Positions 11,901 through 20,970 of a stretch of DNA of 27,482 nucleotides are shown piece after piece. The notes under the pieces are model-generated. The model was not told the DNA's origin. It did not search any database and saw only the letters and a program-made list of their open reading frames with translations. The position numbers and the translations under genes were made by a program. Source of the stretch: Podochytrium sp. JEL0797 (lineage: Eukaryota > Chytridiomycota > Chytridiomycetes > Chytridiales > Chytriomycetaceae); the NCBI GenBank assembly GCA_027596195.1, contig JADGJG010000257.1, positions 1 through 27,482 on the forward strand, given 5' to 3'. The stretch's first letter is position 1. Each line of letters begins with the position of its first letter.

Positions 11901-12788
11901 AGAGTTCGTTTCATAATACGGTGCATACGACGGGTGGGACAGTCGGCTGGCGTGCCCCAGAATGCATGATGGGTAGCGTCGGAGCCGGCGGTGTATTACG
12001 CCCCGTAGTCGCGGACCCAGAGAAGGAAGACGGAGACTGGGTATCCATGTCCCCTGGCATGCAACGCATGAGAATCACGAAAAGCATTGACATTTTCTCT
12101 GCCGGGTGTGTGTTTGCGTATTTCTTGACTGGGGGCGTGCATCCGTTTGGAGACAAGTATACACGCGAGATGAATATTCTGAAGGGGAATCATCGGTTGG
12201 ATCGGTTGGATAGTGTGGAGGGGGGTGTGGAAGCAAAGGATTTGGTGCGGAGAATGATTTTGAAGGATCCAAAGAAGAGGTTTGTGTGTGTTTTTTGTGG
12301 GTGCGTGTGTTGTGTGAGACTAACCCTTTTTGAATTCCAGACCCGACAGCCAAACCATCCTCTCACACCCTTACTTCTGGTCAGCCACCACGAAACTCGC
12401 GTTCCTCCAAGAAGTCTCTGACCGTCTCGAACCTGAACCGCGTGACCCGCCCTCCCCAATCCTCAAGCAGCTCGAACGTGGGGCCGAAAAGGCGCTCGGA
12501 ACCAAAAACTGGAGCACGAAACTCGACCGCCGAATCCTCCTCGACCTGCGCTCGCACCGCCAATACGACACGGCCACAATCCAAGACCTCCTGCGCGTAA
12601 TCCGCAATAAGAAGCACCACTACCGTGAGATGGGGGAGGACGTGAAGAAGGTGGTGGGGTCGATGCCGGAAGGGTTTTTGGGGTATTTTGTGGGATTGTT
12701 TCCGGGGTTGTTGATGCATGTGTATTATGTTGTGGAGGGCGGGAAGGGGGTTAAGCGGGAGGATGTTTTTGTGGAGTATTTTGAGTAA
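8942..12788 (+). CDS. IRE1: unfolded-protein-response sensor kinase/endoribonuclease Ire1
   Basis: ER-membrane stress sensor; its luminal domain detects unfolded protein and its cytosolic kinase/RNase splices a HAC1/XBP1-type mRNA. Four exons, 8942-9609, 9667-9833, 9975-12279 and 12341-12788, give 1195 aa. Visible in order: signal peptide (residues 1-23), luminal beta-propeller-like domain (VVATVDGALHGVHGRTGATL, LYFYKKG, AIHPESGSIL), transmembrane helix at about 503-523 (VVYVLTGLVLLVVTAAA), a long basic/acidic low-complexity linker, and a kinase from about 755. The kinase has LGHGSHGTMVFKG, VAIK, HRDIKPQNIL, DFG and WRAPE, with an activation loop rich in Ser/Thr. The C-terminal KEN RNase domain carries FWSATTKLAFLQEVSDR and DLLRVIRNKKHHYREM, with the catalytic Arg/Asn/His pattern of the family present. 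The linker DNA is unusually G-rich. The final intron lies at the kinase/RNase border. Confidence 0.96.
9866..9903 (+). repeat. TG microsatellite inside IRE1 intron 2
   Basis: Imperfect (TG)n/(GTGC)n tract in the longest IRE1 intron (9834-9974, 141 bp). It is simple sequence, likely length-variable between strains. Confidence 0.8.
10619..11062 (+). other. G-rich, strand-asymmetric tract in the IRE1 transmembrane/linker coding region
   Basis: Across about 440 bp the coding strand is dominated by G, with many runs of three to six G. It encodes the transmembrane helix and the following Gly/Glu/Lys-rich linker. Flanking coding exons are not biased this way. The run density is compatible with G-quadruplexes in DNA or in the mRNA; this is inference from base composition. 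Confidence 0.6.
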
Positions 12789-12879
12789 GGAATGTTTTTT
12801 TTTGGGTTTGAATTTTCCGAAAATGGTTTTTTTATATAATGTTTTTATGTATGAAGTTTCTTTGAAAGTGTATGTGTCA

Positions 12880-13820
12880 TCAAAACCTGATCATTTCGTG
12901 TATGCAATACTCTTTTCACCCTTCCAACCAAGATTTCCGAATACATCCTTCCATTATCAGAAGAATCTTCCTCATCGAGAATAGCCGACAGCAACGCCCC
13001 ATTGAACCTCATCACACACGGTCGCCCCATTTTGCGCCAGATCCAACACCATTCAAACTGGGCATCAACGCGTCGCATCCTCCACCCACAACATATCCAC
13101 ATAGATTTCCACCCCCCGGAAGAATTCGTGGACATTGGAGTAACAGTTCCACAACCGCCAATCGATATAAAAGCACCGCCTCACGAAGCGCCGCGTTGTC
13201 ATCATCCGAGGGATCCACGCGAAGATCCGAAAGCAACATGAGAACAAAACATCAACATCCCCACCCCACCGCAAAACCGTTTGAATTACAACGTTGCTTT
13301 CGGCAGACGGGTTCCACGCGGGGTCACACGCCAACAAGCGAAGGGACGTGTTCGAAATGGCCCAACTGAATCGCACCATAAAAAACGCGTCGTTTTCTTT
13401 TCTCTCGATGCGAGGATCCGAGAGCAGGTGCATGACATCCTCCACATGGCCTATTTCAAAGCGAAAAGCAGAGCCGCGTTGTTGTTCAAGGGAAGACTCA
13501 TTTAAACAATCTCGAGTATCTCGTCAAAGCACCCGTATTGTGCCAACATTGCCACCACGTTCGGGTTCGCCCACCGTCAAATCGAGTCTTGAGTCCGAAA
13601 GTAGCAGATGCAACATCTCCCAATGCTCTCCGTGGCAGGTAACGTATACGGCCCAATTTTCAAGCGCAGGGGGGTTTCAATAGAGCTGTTACGGCGTCCT
13701 TGTGGTCCAGCGCGCACGCTCAACGGAACAGACGGTGATTCCCGGAGGAAAGGGTGAACTCGACGTTTGGTGACATGAGAATCTCCACGAGTTTTGAAAA
13801 CCTGAGTGAGACGTGAGTTG
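12880..13820 (-). pseudogene. decayed inverted copy of the F-box/ankyrin-like gene (C-terminal two-thirds)
   Basis: Read on the minus strand, this stretch tracks 2391-3413 of the intact gene from CAACTC...CTCGTGGAGATTCTCATGT through to the final TTTTGA. Recognisable pieces, scattered over three frames, include HLLSDPRIERKENDAF, NPSAESNVVIQTV, AWIPRMMTTRRFV (an out-of-frame piece shared with the parent) and NGALLSAILDEEDSSDNGR. Several frameshifts, in-frame stops and deletions (about 940 bp against 1023 bp) make it non-coding. The 5' third with the F-box is absent. Instead the upstream bases hold a possible short exon with a GTAAGC donor (about 13860) and CTGCCAG acceptor (13821). It lies tail-to-tail with IRE1, starting 91 bp after its stop. 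Confidence 0.85.
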
Positions 13821-14194
13821 CTGGCAGGAAAAACAAAAACCAATGAGCATATAGTTGCTTACCTGTGATGAAAAAGGTGGGGTGGTGTTGGGTGTCGAAA
13901 ATTCAGCATTTTGAAGTTTTTTGTTTGGATTCGAAGGAAGGAGCGGACTTGCGATGGTTCATGTCGTTCGTGTATGAAAATGGCGACGCTAACTTTGGCC
14001 GAGGCCTTTTCCCGTTATAATCAATCTCACGCGAGACGGTTATCGTTGGAACGCGTCACAAAGTAGGCCGTAGCGGAACTCTACAAACACACTACAAATC
14101 CAACCGCGCATTCCCACTCAGTATTGATGATGGGACCACCACTGCTATCGATCACAGACTACTGCTGAATCTCGGTGGTGGTCTTGTCAATCTT

Positions 14195-14239
14195 GCATGC
14201 ACCAAGGGTGAATTTTTGGTAAATTCGCCCTTGGCATGC
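14195..14239. repeat. near-perfect intergenic inverted repeat (hairpin)
   Basis: The left arm 14195-14215 (GCATGCACCAAGGGTGAATTT) and right arm 14221-14239 pair along their whole length except for a two-base bulge and one G-T wobble, around a 5-nt loop TTGGT. No T-run or neighbouring stop codon suggests a bacterial-type terminator, and no gene ends here. Confidence 0.75.
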
Positions 14240-14451
14240 TCATGTCGCTGGTGCGACCATTTTAAGATGATGGGATCAATTAAAAGGGATAATCAGGCTT
14301 AGTTCAACATGAAAACACGGACTGCGGCTCCGGGGTATTCGCTGCATTGTTTTCCGAAATCGGGCACTTTCGACTCGACAACAAATTTGGTCCTGGTTTT
14401 TTTTTCTTTTTTCATTTTCTCTCCAACGTTGAAATGGACCAACACGTTGGC

Positions 14452-14670
14452 CCAAGAGCAGCTCACCCAGCAATTCACGGCTGAAGACCTCTCCACTGTG
14501 ACAAAGGTCCTCGACACCCTCTCCAAACACCCGGCGATCAAGCAGCATCCAGCCAGGTCGCTCCCCTCCTTGCCCAAGTCGAAGCCATGAAATAGTCTAC
14601 GCGTTCTACGACATGCTCTCTGGTGACTGTGGTACCCATTCAACCGCACCAAGACGAATCATCGTGTGAC
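14452..14670 (+). pseudogene. possible decayed coding remnant, family unknown
   Basis: One frame reads AQEQLTQQFTAEDLSTVTKV then LDTLSKHPAIKQHPA. A +1 shift continues with QVAPLLAQVEAMK, and a further shift gives IVYAFYDMLSGDCGTHST. The codon pattern looks coding over these pieces, but no single frame is open. I do not recognise the family. It could equally be chance, hence low confidence. Confidence 0.25.
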
Positions 14671-15390
14671 TGCTGCGCGTTTCAAGGTGTGTTTTCCCTC
14701 CCATCTTTGCTTCTTGCCTCCTTCCCCCTCCCCTCAGCTCCCCCGAGCTCGCACGCACAGAGTCGCACTTTCGTAGCATTTATTGCCTTGACGTTTTTGC
14801 GCTAGTGTTTTTGCAATATCGATGTCTTTGCAGGAATGCCCAATTGCCCCCCTTTTGTTTTGAAGATGGAAACGGGGGTGCGTCCTAGTACAGATAGTTT
14901 TCTCTCCCTCTCGCTCTCCTTTCCCTTTGAGACCTCTCTTTTCTCTCCATTCTAACTCGCACTCCGCAGTTTTATACTATCGCGGGAGGGCCACGTTGCC
15001 CAGTTAAAACACAACAAGACCTGTTTTTCTTATGGTAGCGGTCGCGTGGTGTTGGGGATTCTTAGGACGATGACCGAAACGTTCTTATAAAACGAGGCAG
15101 CTGGTTCTTTTGAATTATACTTTAGAATAAATAAGCAATTAGAATTCACGCACTCTCTTCTTTCTCTTCATTTGTCTTCCTCTTCTGCCGCTGTTTTGAA
15201 TGGAACGCGGCGTGGCAACGATAAATAAAGCCCCACATTATTTATCGAAAATGAGTTGTCTTTTGCAGAAACAGGTAGTTTTGCCAGTAGTTTGCGCTGG
15301 TTCATTTCATATCGAAAGGTGCCCGATGCGTCATGTTTCGAAACAAACAACAAAAATTCAAACTAAAAAAACAAGTGGCAAACAAAACAC

Positions 15391-16646
15391 ATGGCATCTC
15401 AATTCCCGCGCTTCCTCGCCAAAAGTTTACGCCCCAGCCGAGCTCTGATGTTTGACGTCATGGGGCACGAACGTCCATTCCTTCTTCGCCACGCCGAACG
15501 ATTTCACAAGACGCTTCCGTTGGATGACAATGGAAACAAGATGTTTGAAATGGACACATTGAACGCCAAATGCGATGAGCACACGGTTGAACTGGCGAAC
15601 GGGTTTGATACTGTCGGGCTGTTTGTGAATGACTTTGCGAATGGAGGGATCTTGGAGCGGTTGAAGGTTCGTTTTTGATTTCTGATCATGACCCCCCCCT
15701 CCCGGTCCGTTCCGGTTTCCTTATTTTTGACATTTAGGAGCTTGGTGTAAGACATATCGCGCTCCGTTCTGCTGGGTTTGATCATGTTGATTTGGCGACG
15801 GCGAAGCGGCTTGGAATGGTTGTATCGCGTGTTCCGCAATATTCTCCGCATGCGATCGCCGAATTCGCGGTTGCATTAGCACTCGCTGCAAACCGAAGAA
15901 TTGTACCGGCTGCGAACCGCGTCAAGACGGGGAATTTCTCGTTGAGTGGGTTGGTTGGGTTTGATTTTCATGGCAAGACGGTTGGAGTGATTGGGACGGG
16001 GCAGGTGAGTTTTTGTTTTATTTTGGGTGTGGGTGATAATGGATGGTTGTTAAACAGTTGGCACTCAAATCAGATTGGCCAATGCTTCATCAAAATCATG
16101 CAAGGTTTCGGATGCAAGATTCTGTGCTACGATCCCTACCCCAACAAAGAAGTCGCGTCCTGGACCAACGTCAAATACGTCCCTCTTGAGCAAATCTACT
16201 CCCAATCGCGCATCATCTCCCTCCATTGCCCCTCCACCCCCGAAAACAAACACATGATCAACGAAACGACGCTCGGTATGATGCAAAAGGGCACCCTGCT
16301 CGTCAACACGTCGCGAGGGTCGCTTATTGACACGGTGGCCATGATTCACGCGATTAAGGATGGGAGGATTGGATGTGCCGGACTCGATGTATACGAAAAC
16401 GAAACAGACATGTACTTCCAGGATCGGAGTGACCTCGATTTCATTGCCGACAAGACATACGCGCGTATTCTCGGGTTCAACAATATTGTAGTGACGGGCC
16501 ATCAAGGGTTCTTGACGACGGAGGCGATTGATGCGATTTGTGATACGGTGTTGCATAACGTGCTTGCGTTTAGTTTGTTGAAAGAAGGGGACGAGTCTCC
16601 AGAGGCTGTTAAGTTGAGGGAAATGGTTGTGTGGAACCCCGCGTGA
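15391..16646 (+). CDS. D-lactate dehydrogenase (LdhA-type D-2-hydroxyacid dehydrogenase)
   Basis: NAD-dependent reduction of pyruvate to D-lactate in fermentation. Three exons, 15391-15666, 15738-16004 and 16074-16646, give 371 aa. The second intron (69 bp) has no stop and reads through in frame, but its removal restores the NAD motif VGVIGTGQIGQCFIKIMQGF followed by CYDP. Features seen: GVRHIALRSAGFDHVDLA, YSPHAIAEFAVALALAANR, ISLHCPSTPENKHMIN, catalytic Arg262 in NTSRG, GLDVYENE, and catalytic His324 in TGHQGFLTTEA. The Arg/Glu/His set is intact, unlike in the PGDH-like gene of the same superfamily at 6899-8549. The N-terminus is about 40 residues longer than bacterial LdhA and begins MASQFPRFLAKSLRPSRA, a basic, Ser-rich stretch that could be a mitochondrial presequence. 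Resemblance to bacterial LdhA suggests ancient transfer, but this was not tested. Confidence 0.92.
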
Positions 16647-16687
16647 TCTAATTATTGTGAAGAAAGGGAAACGCACGTAAATCATTC

Positions 16688-16795
16688 ATGCCGATCAAGG
16701 ATAGGCGGATTTGGGTGTGCGAGTCTGGATGTGTATGAGAATATGCGCGGATTCTTGGGTTCAACAAATTTGTGACGGGACATCAAGGGTTCTCA
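16688..16795 (+). pseudogene. truncated duplicate of the D-lactate dehydrogenase 3' exon
   Basis: Starting 41 bp after the LDH stop, this piece repeats parts of exon 3. It matches the ATTAAGGATGGGAGG...GGACTCGATGTATACGAAAA segment near 16352-16400, then, after a deletion of about 60 bp, the CGCGTATTCTCGGGTTCAAC...CATCAAGGGTTC segment near 16460-16512. Substitutions and indels destroy the frame. It is a partial tandem copy in the same orientation. Confidence 0.8.
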
Positions 16796-17943
16796 AAGTT
16801 TATATAGAGAAGGCGCCCTTCTAAAAAAAGCTTCGCAATTTCTCCTTTCAGAAACTAATGCATCTTTAATGGGAGTTAATGGGAAATTGAGCCCATTTGG
16901 ATTAATATTGACCATTCTGCGGAATGAGACAACCTTGACGTGATTTATCCAATCGCTCCCCTCATGACAAACTGAGCTGATTCCCTGGCAGAAATCAGAT
17001 TTAAGTTTCATTGAATTGCTGCGACTGTCGCCGGGACAGTTGATTTTCAACTCATCTCGCTGGGTGCGTTATTCCATGATGCTGGCTCAAATCAGCATCG
17101 GACGCAAAATGCCATCGACATTCGGTCACACTCCCAGTCTCCTCTCTCAGTATCAAATAATGGCTAATTTACTGCTTTTGTCTCTTTGTGAAAATTGGGT
17201 TGTAAAGGGAGTGGCGAGTTTTCGGCCCCGAACCTCTAACTATTCTTTGCTTTTGCCGCCACTTTCTGCCAAACCTACGGCGTATAATGCGTTGCAGAGA
17301 CACCAAACTCCCAGCCGATTCTGGCTCGAATTGGAAAAGTTTTCAAATTGTCATCTGATTTGCGACACGCGAGAACAATAAAAACCCAAGACACCGTCTT
17401 TTGCCGCCAGTTTCTGCCAAACCTACAGCGTATAATGCGTTGCAGAGTCACCAAACTCCCAGCCGATTCTGGCTCGAATTGGAAAAGTTTTCAAATGGGA
17501 ATCTGATTTGCGACGTACAAAAACAAATAAAATACAATTGGAATCTGATTTGCGACACGCTTTTCCCTTCCCTTGGTTCGTTTAGCACAATGCAGAATCG
17601 ATGGCTGTTTCTGCCGATAATGCTTACAATTTTTCTGTTCAGAAAGGGTAAAAATAAAGGGGGAATTTTTGGCGTCGCGTCTGCTCCTTTCCTTTTTGCG
17701 AAACAGCTCAGCATTCCTTAAGCGGAGACGAATTTGAATTTTGCAGTCGGCCTCCCTTCCTCCTCTCCAAATACAATACGAAATAGGGTGAAAGGATGCA
17801 CACAGCCTTCACAGCGTGTTTTTGACGCGTCTGAACGTGCGATTTACGTGTGGATAAAAATATTATATTTCTCTTCTTCTTTTCGTCTTTCAAAAGAATC
17901 AAGTTGGGTCCGAAGAGAAAGAGCCGAAAATCCAAAAAAAACC
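16796..17943. other. intergenic region with direct repeats, upstream of CMTR1
   Basis: No gene was recognised. The interval holds a small inverted repeat GATGCTG/CAGCATC at 17078-17099, the direct repeats at 17253-17560, and an AT-rich stretch just before the CMTR1 start (about 17855-17900). Open frames spanning the repeats carry no known motif. Confidence 0.45.
17253..17560 (+). repeat. two-copy direct repeat, period 148 bp, plus a partial third copy
   Basis: Copy 1 spans 17253-17370 and copy 2 spans 17401-17515, starting with TTGCCGCC and sharing TTTCTGCCAAACCTAC, GTATAATGCGTTGCAGAG and CCAGCCGATTCTGGCTCGAA with only a few mismatches. A third fragment at 17537-17560 repeats only the tail, GAATCTGATTTGCGAC. 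No terminal inverted repeats or coding sequence accompany it, so its origin is unknown. Confidence 0.85.
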
Positions 17944-19696
17944 ATGTCCTTGTTTGCCAACGACCCCAAATACCTCGCGACCCCTGCCGAAAGCACGGTA
18001 CCCCCGCCGCGCATGATGCCCCCAAACGAGTTCAACAGGAACCAGCGAGGTGGTGGTGGCGGCAGAGGCAGAGGCCGTGGGGGTTTTCCGTCCAACAACT
18101 ACCAACGCAATGATCCATATGCGAGGGATTCGAGGGATCAGGGGGGGTATAGGGATGCGAGGGATTCGAGGGATTCGAGAGACATGAGAGACCCCAGGGA
18201 TTCGAGGGATGAGAGATACGCGAGGGACTCTCGCGATGCGAGGGACAACAGACCTCCGCCGCAACACCACCAGCAACAGCAGCAAGGCAACTTCACTCCT
18301 ACGAATACAGCTCCTGCACCCATCGAGTGGATCGAGGCTTCTTCCACGGGAACGGTTGAAGTGGACGCTCAGATGCGTAAAGCTGCGTTGCCTGACCACG
18401 ACATGTTTTGGTAACACACTCATTCGAACTTAGTATCACTGTTAATTGACTCGCGTATACCCGGACTGCTTTCGTAACACAATCCAGCTACGCCGCCCTC
18501 GTCAACCTCCTCGCCGCAAAACGCACCGCCGTCGCCTCCCTCGACCCACGCACCCTCACCCAATCCCGCAACGCCACGAACCCTTTCACCCTCGTCACCG
18601 ACCACCAACGCGTGTTTCTGAACCGCGCGGCTGTTAAACTGTGTCAACTCGACCACCTCGCCTCCCTCACCACCCGCCTCGCGCAACACCCGTCCCACGC
18701 CTTCGTCGACCTATGTGCGGGACCGGGCGGGTTCGCAGAGTACCTTCTTTGGAAAGGAAATCGAAAGATGGGTGTGCATCCGCGGGTGACAGGAACGGGA
18801 ATCACACTCCGTGGACAGTTGGATTTCGACGCCCGATTCCTCTCGACCCACGCACAAGACTTTGTACCCGCGTATGGGAAGGATTCAACAGGAAACCTTA
18901 CGCGACTCGAGAACTTGGATCATTTTGTGAATGGGGTGATGGAGCGGTACCCTTCGCGTGTGGGGCTAGTGACGGCGGATGGGGCTTTCTCGTGTGCCGG
19001 GGATGAGTTGTATCAAGAGGATCAGTCGAAGATGGTTCTTCTCGCACAGGTTGTGACCATGTTTCGCGTCCTCGCGCCGCGCGGGGATTTCGTGGTCAAG
19101 ACTTTTGAGCTGTTGACGCCATTCAGTGTCGGGGTCGTGTACCTCCTATACAAGAGTTTTGCGAGGGTTGCGATTGTGAAACCGAGCACGAGTCGGCCAG
19201 CGAATTCGGAGAGGTACATTGTGTGTCGCGATTTTGTGAATGTGCCGACGGTGGAGATGGTGCAGAGTTTGAGGGAGGCGTTGGGGACTTTGTATGGGGT
19301 GAGACAGCCGCCTGTTGCTGCGGCGGTGGGTGGGGGGAGGGAGGCGCCGTCGCATCATACGGAGACGCCGACGGGGTTTATTTCGTTGCCGGAACGTGTT
19401 GCGCTGGGGTTGTTTGATGTGTATTCGGTGGTGGATGTGGATGCGGTGATGCGGGATGAAAAGTTTGTGGATTGGATTAAGGAGTCGAATGTCAAGTTGA
19501 GTGGATTGTTTTTTTTTTTGAAAGTCTGTTTGCGTGTAAACTCACAACAACCCTCTTTTTTCTTTTTTACAGAATCACAATGAGACAGACGGATGCGTTG
19601 GGCAAGATTGAAAAGTTTGCACAGTCTGGGGAAGGTGCTGTGATGGATCAGCAGGATGTGATGACTCGGTGTTGGCGCGAATGGGGGATGCAGTGA
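17944..19696 (+). CDS. mRNA cap-1 2'-O-ribose methyltransferase (CMTR1-like, FtsJ fold)
   Basis: Methylates the ribose 2'-O of the first transcribed nucleotide of capped mRNA, in the nucleus, using S-adenosylmethionine. Three exons, 17944-18410, 18488-19495 and 19573-19696, give 532 aa. Residues 1-110 are low complexity: an RGG-type Gly/Arg patch, then about 14 Arg-Asp dipeptides (RDSRD, RDARD), then a Gln-rich run. The RrmJ/FtsJ domain follows, with FLNRAAVKL (first catalytic Lys), FVDLCAGPGGFAEYLLWK (SAM-binding motif I), GLVTADGAFS (catalytic Asp), GDFVVKTFELLTPFSVG (second Lys) and TSRPANSERYIVC (Glu), so the K-D-K-E tetrad is complete. Human CMTR1 also carries G-patch and guanylyltransferase-like regions that are not seen here. 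The ATG has a good A at -3. Confidence 0.92.
18121..18250 (+). repeat. 9-nt imperfect tandem repeat encoding Arg-Asp dipeptides
   Basis: Repeated (G)AGGGATTC-type units within CMTR1 exon 1 encode RDSRD, RDARD and RDMRD segments, residues about 60-102. It is probably a site of replication slippage and repeat-length variation. Confidence 0.8.
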
Positions 19697-19831
19697 TGTT
19701 TGTTTTTACACGAAATTCCAAAAAGGGTGAAATAGCAATGTTGCCAGAAGTGTCCCAGAGGAGGGAAGGGAAGAAGGGGGAATGCGTGGTCTGCTTTGTT
19801 TTTTTTTCTCGACCAAAATCAAAAAACAAAA

Positions 19832-20809
19832 ATGATCTCCGTGTGCGAACGGTAAGCACGGCTTGTGAAGGGTAGCATCAACGACTCACTTCTCTTGTAG
19901 AAAGTACATTGCGTCAGGGGTTGCGGCCAACATGCGATGCGATGGACGCGCGCGCAGCAGCGTGCGGTCCTCGCGCACTTCTCTTGTGCTGGGCAGTGTG
20001 TCCCAGGCGAGTGGGTCTGCGCAGAGTGCCACGTGTCTTGTTGGAGTGAAGGTGATTGTTTTGTTACTTAAGTGACGAGTAGAATACTTATAAAAAAAAC
20101 AAAAAAAAAACAGGTCGCCATCGACACTCAACAAGATACTTTTGAAAAGCGAATCCACGTTGCCGTTGACGCCGCCCCTCTTCTCAAAGTGTCTGACGCC
20201 GAAGCCTCAGCGCACGCTGCCTTTGCCGCCGCGCTTCTCAACGCCGCGATTAAAAAAGACCCGCTCCACTTTGCCTCAAACCAGGCCGCCTGGCGCATCC
20301 ACTGCGACGTTTTGTTGCTGACAAACAACGGAAACACAAAAGACGAAATCTGCAAAACAATCCGCGCCGCTTTGATCAACACGCGCATTCCAAAGGTCGA
20401 GGTCGAAGAGTCGGGGAATGTCGTCGAGTTTGATGTGGCCGATGAGGAGACAGAAGTTATCCCGGGTGCCGAAGACTTGCCGGCTGTTGTGACATTATAC
20501 AAGGTGCGTTAAAAGAGCTCGCACGACGCGTAGTAGTGAATTAACCCCGTTGGCCGGCTCCAGATTGGAAACTACCACGTCCTCGACCCAACCCCGCTCG
20601 AAGAACTCTGCTCAGACGTCCAACTCACCGTCGCCGTCTCGCGTTCAGGCCTCCCGTGTGCCATCCACAAATTCGGATCGGGTTCCCTCGACCCGTCCCT
20701 ATTGCAGGACATGCTCGCAGATGCCAAGGTGCATGGTCTCAAACTGTTTGAAGAGATGGATAAGGAGATTGAGAGGGAGACGTTGAGGCTTCAGAATTTG
20801 TCTGAATAA
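19832..20809 (+). CDS. RRP42: exosome core subunit Rrp42 (RNase PH-like, EXOSC7 homologue)
   Basis: One of six RNase PH-like subunits forming the ring of the RNA exosome, which degrades and trims RNA from the 3' end; in eukaryotes the ring itself is structural. Four exons, 19832-19851, 19901-20051, 20114-20503 and 20564-20809, give 268 aa (yeast about 265). The 20-nt first exon plus splice yields MISVCERKYIASGVAANMRC, followed by DGRARSSVRS, TCLVGVKVAID, WRIHCDVLLLTNNGN, AALINTRIPKVEVEE, LPAVVTLYKIGNYHVLDPT and FGSGSLDPSLL, in the order seen in EXOSC7. It starts 135 bp after the CMTR1 stop on the same strand and converges on the sulfoxide reductase gene. Confidence 0.9.
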
Positions 20810-20941
20810 AAGTGCAGTTTGCTTTTTAACCGGATATTCCACTCCACCTCGCCACTCGCCCTGTTACTGCTGCGGTTGCTTGACACGGAGGGAAGTGGAG
20901 AAGGAGCGGTTCATTCCATAGAGCCTCTTCTTCGGGCGACA

Positions 20942-20963
20942 AATAAAGTATTCCCGATTTATT
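20942..20963. promoter_or_regulatory. back-to-back poly(A) signals for the convergent RRP42 / sulfoxide reductase genes
   Basis: AATAAA at 20942-20947 serves the plus strand. TTTATT at 20958-20963 is AATAAA on the minus strand, only 7 bp beyond the reductase stop. Ten bases separate them, so the two 3' UTRs must overlap. Confidence 0.6.
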
Positions 20964-20970
20964 GAAGTCC

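Larger units (their letters stand above)
13821..15390. other. gene-poor interval upstream of D-lactate dehydrogenase
   Basis: This 1.57-kb gap contains a strong hairpin (14195-14239), a possible decayed coding remnant (14452-14670), C/T-rich tracts (about 14690-14755 and 14900-14950) and a TATA-like TTATAAAA at 15085-15092, about 300 bp before the LDH start. No intact gene was found. The pyrimidine tracts and TATA-like box make 14900-15390 a plausible LDH promoter region. Confidence 0.5.

Noticed and set aside
8942..12788. Reading IRE1 as two genes (secreted beta-propeller protein and a separate kinase)
   Set aside because: The large exon 9975-12279 runs open from luminal domain through the membrane helix into the kinase, the standard Ire1 order.
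16005..16073. In-frame reading through the second LDH intron
   Set aside because: It would insert 23 residues into the NAD-binding GxGxxG loop; the GTGAGT...CAG intron removes them exactly.
16793..17050. 85-codon minus-strand open frame
   Set aside because: No motifs and in repeat-rich intergenic DNA; likely chance.
17253..17560. CRISPR-like or satellite array
   Set aside because: Only two full units of about 115 bp with no short regular spacers; a simple direct duplication in a eukaryotic context.
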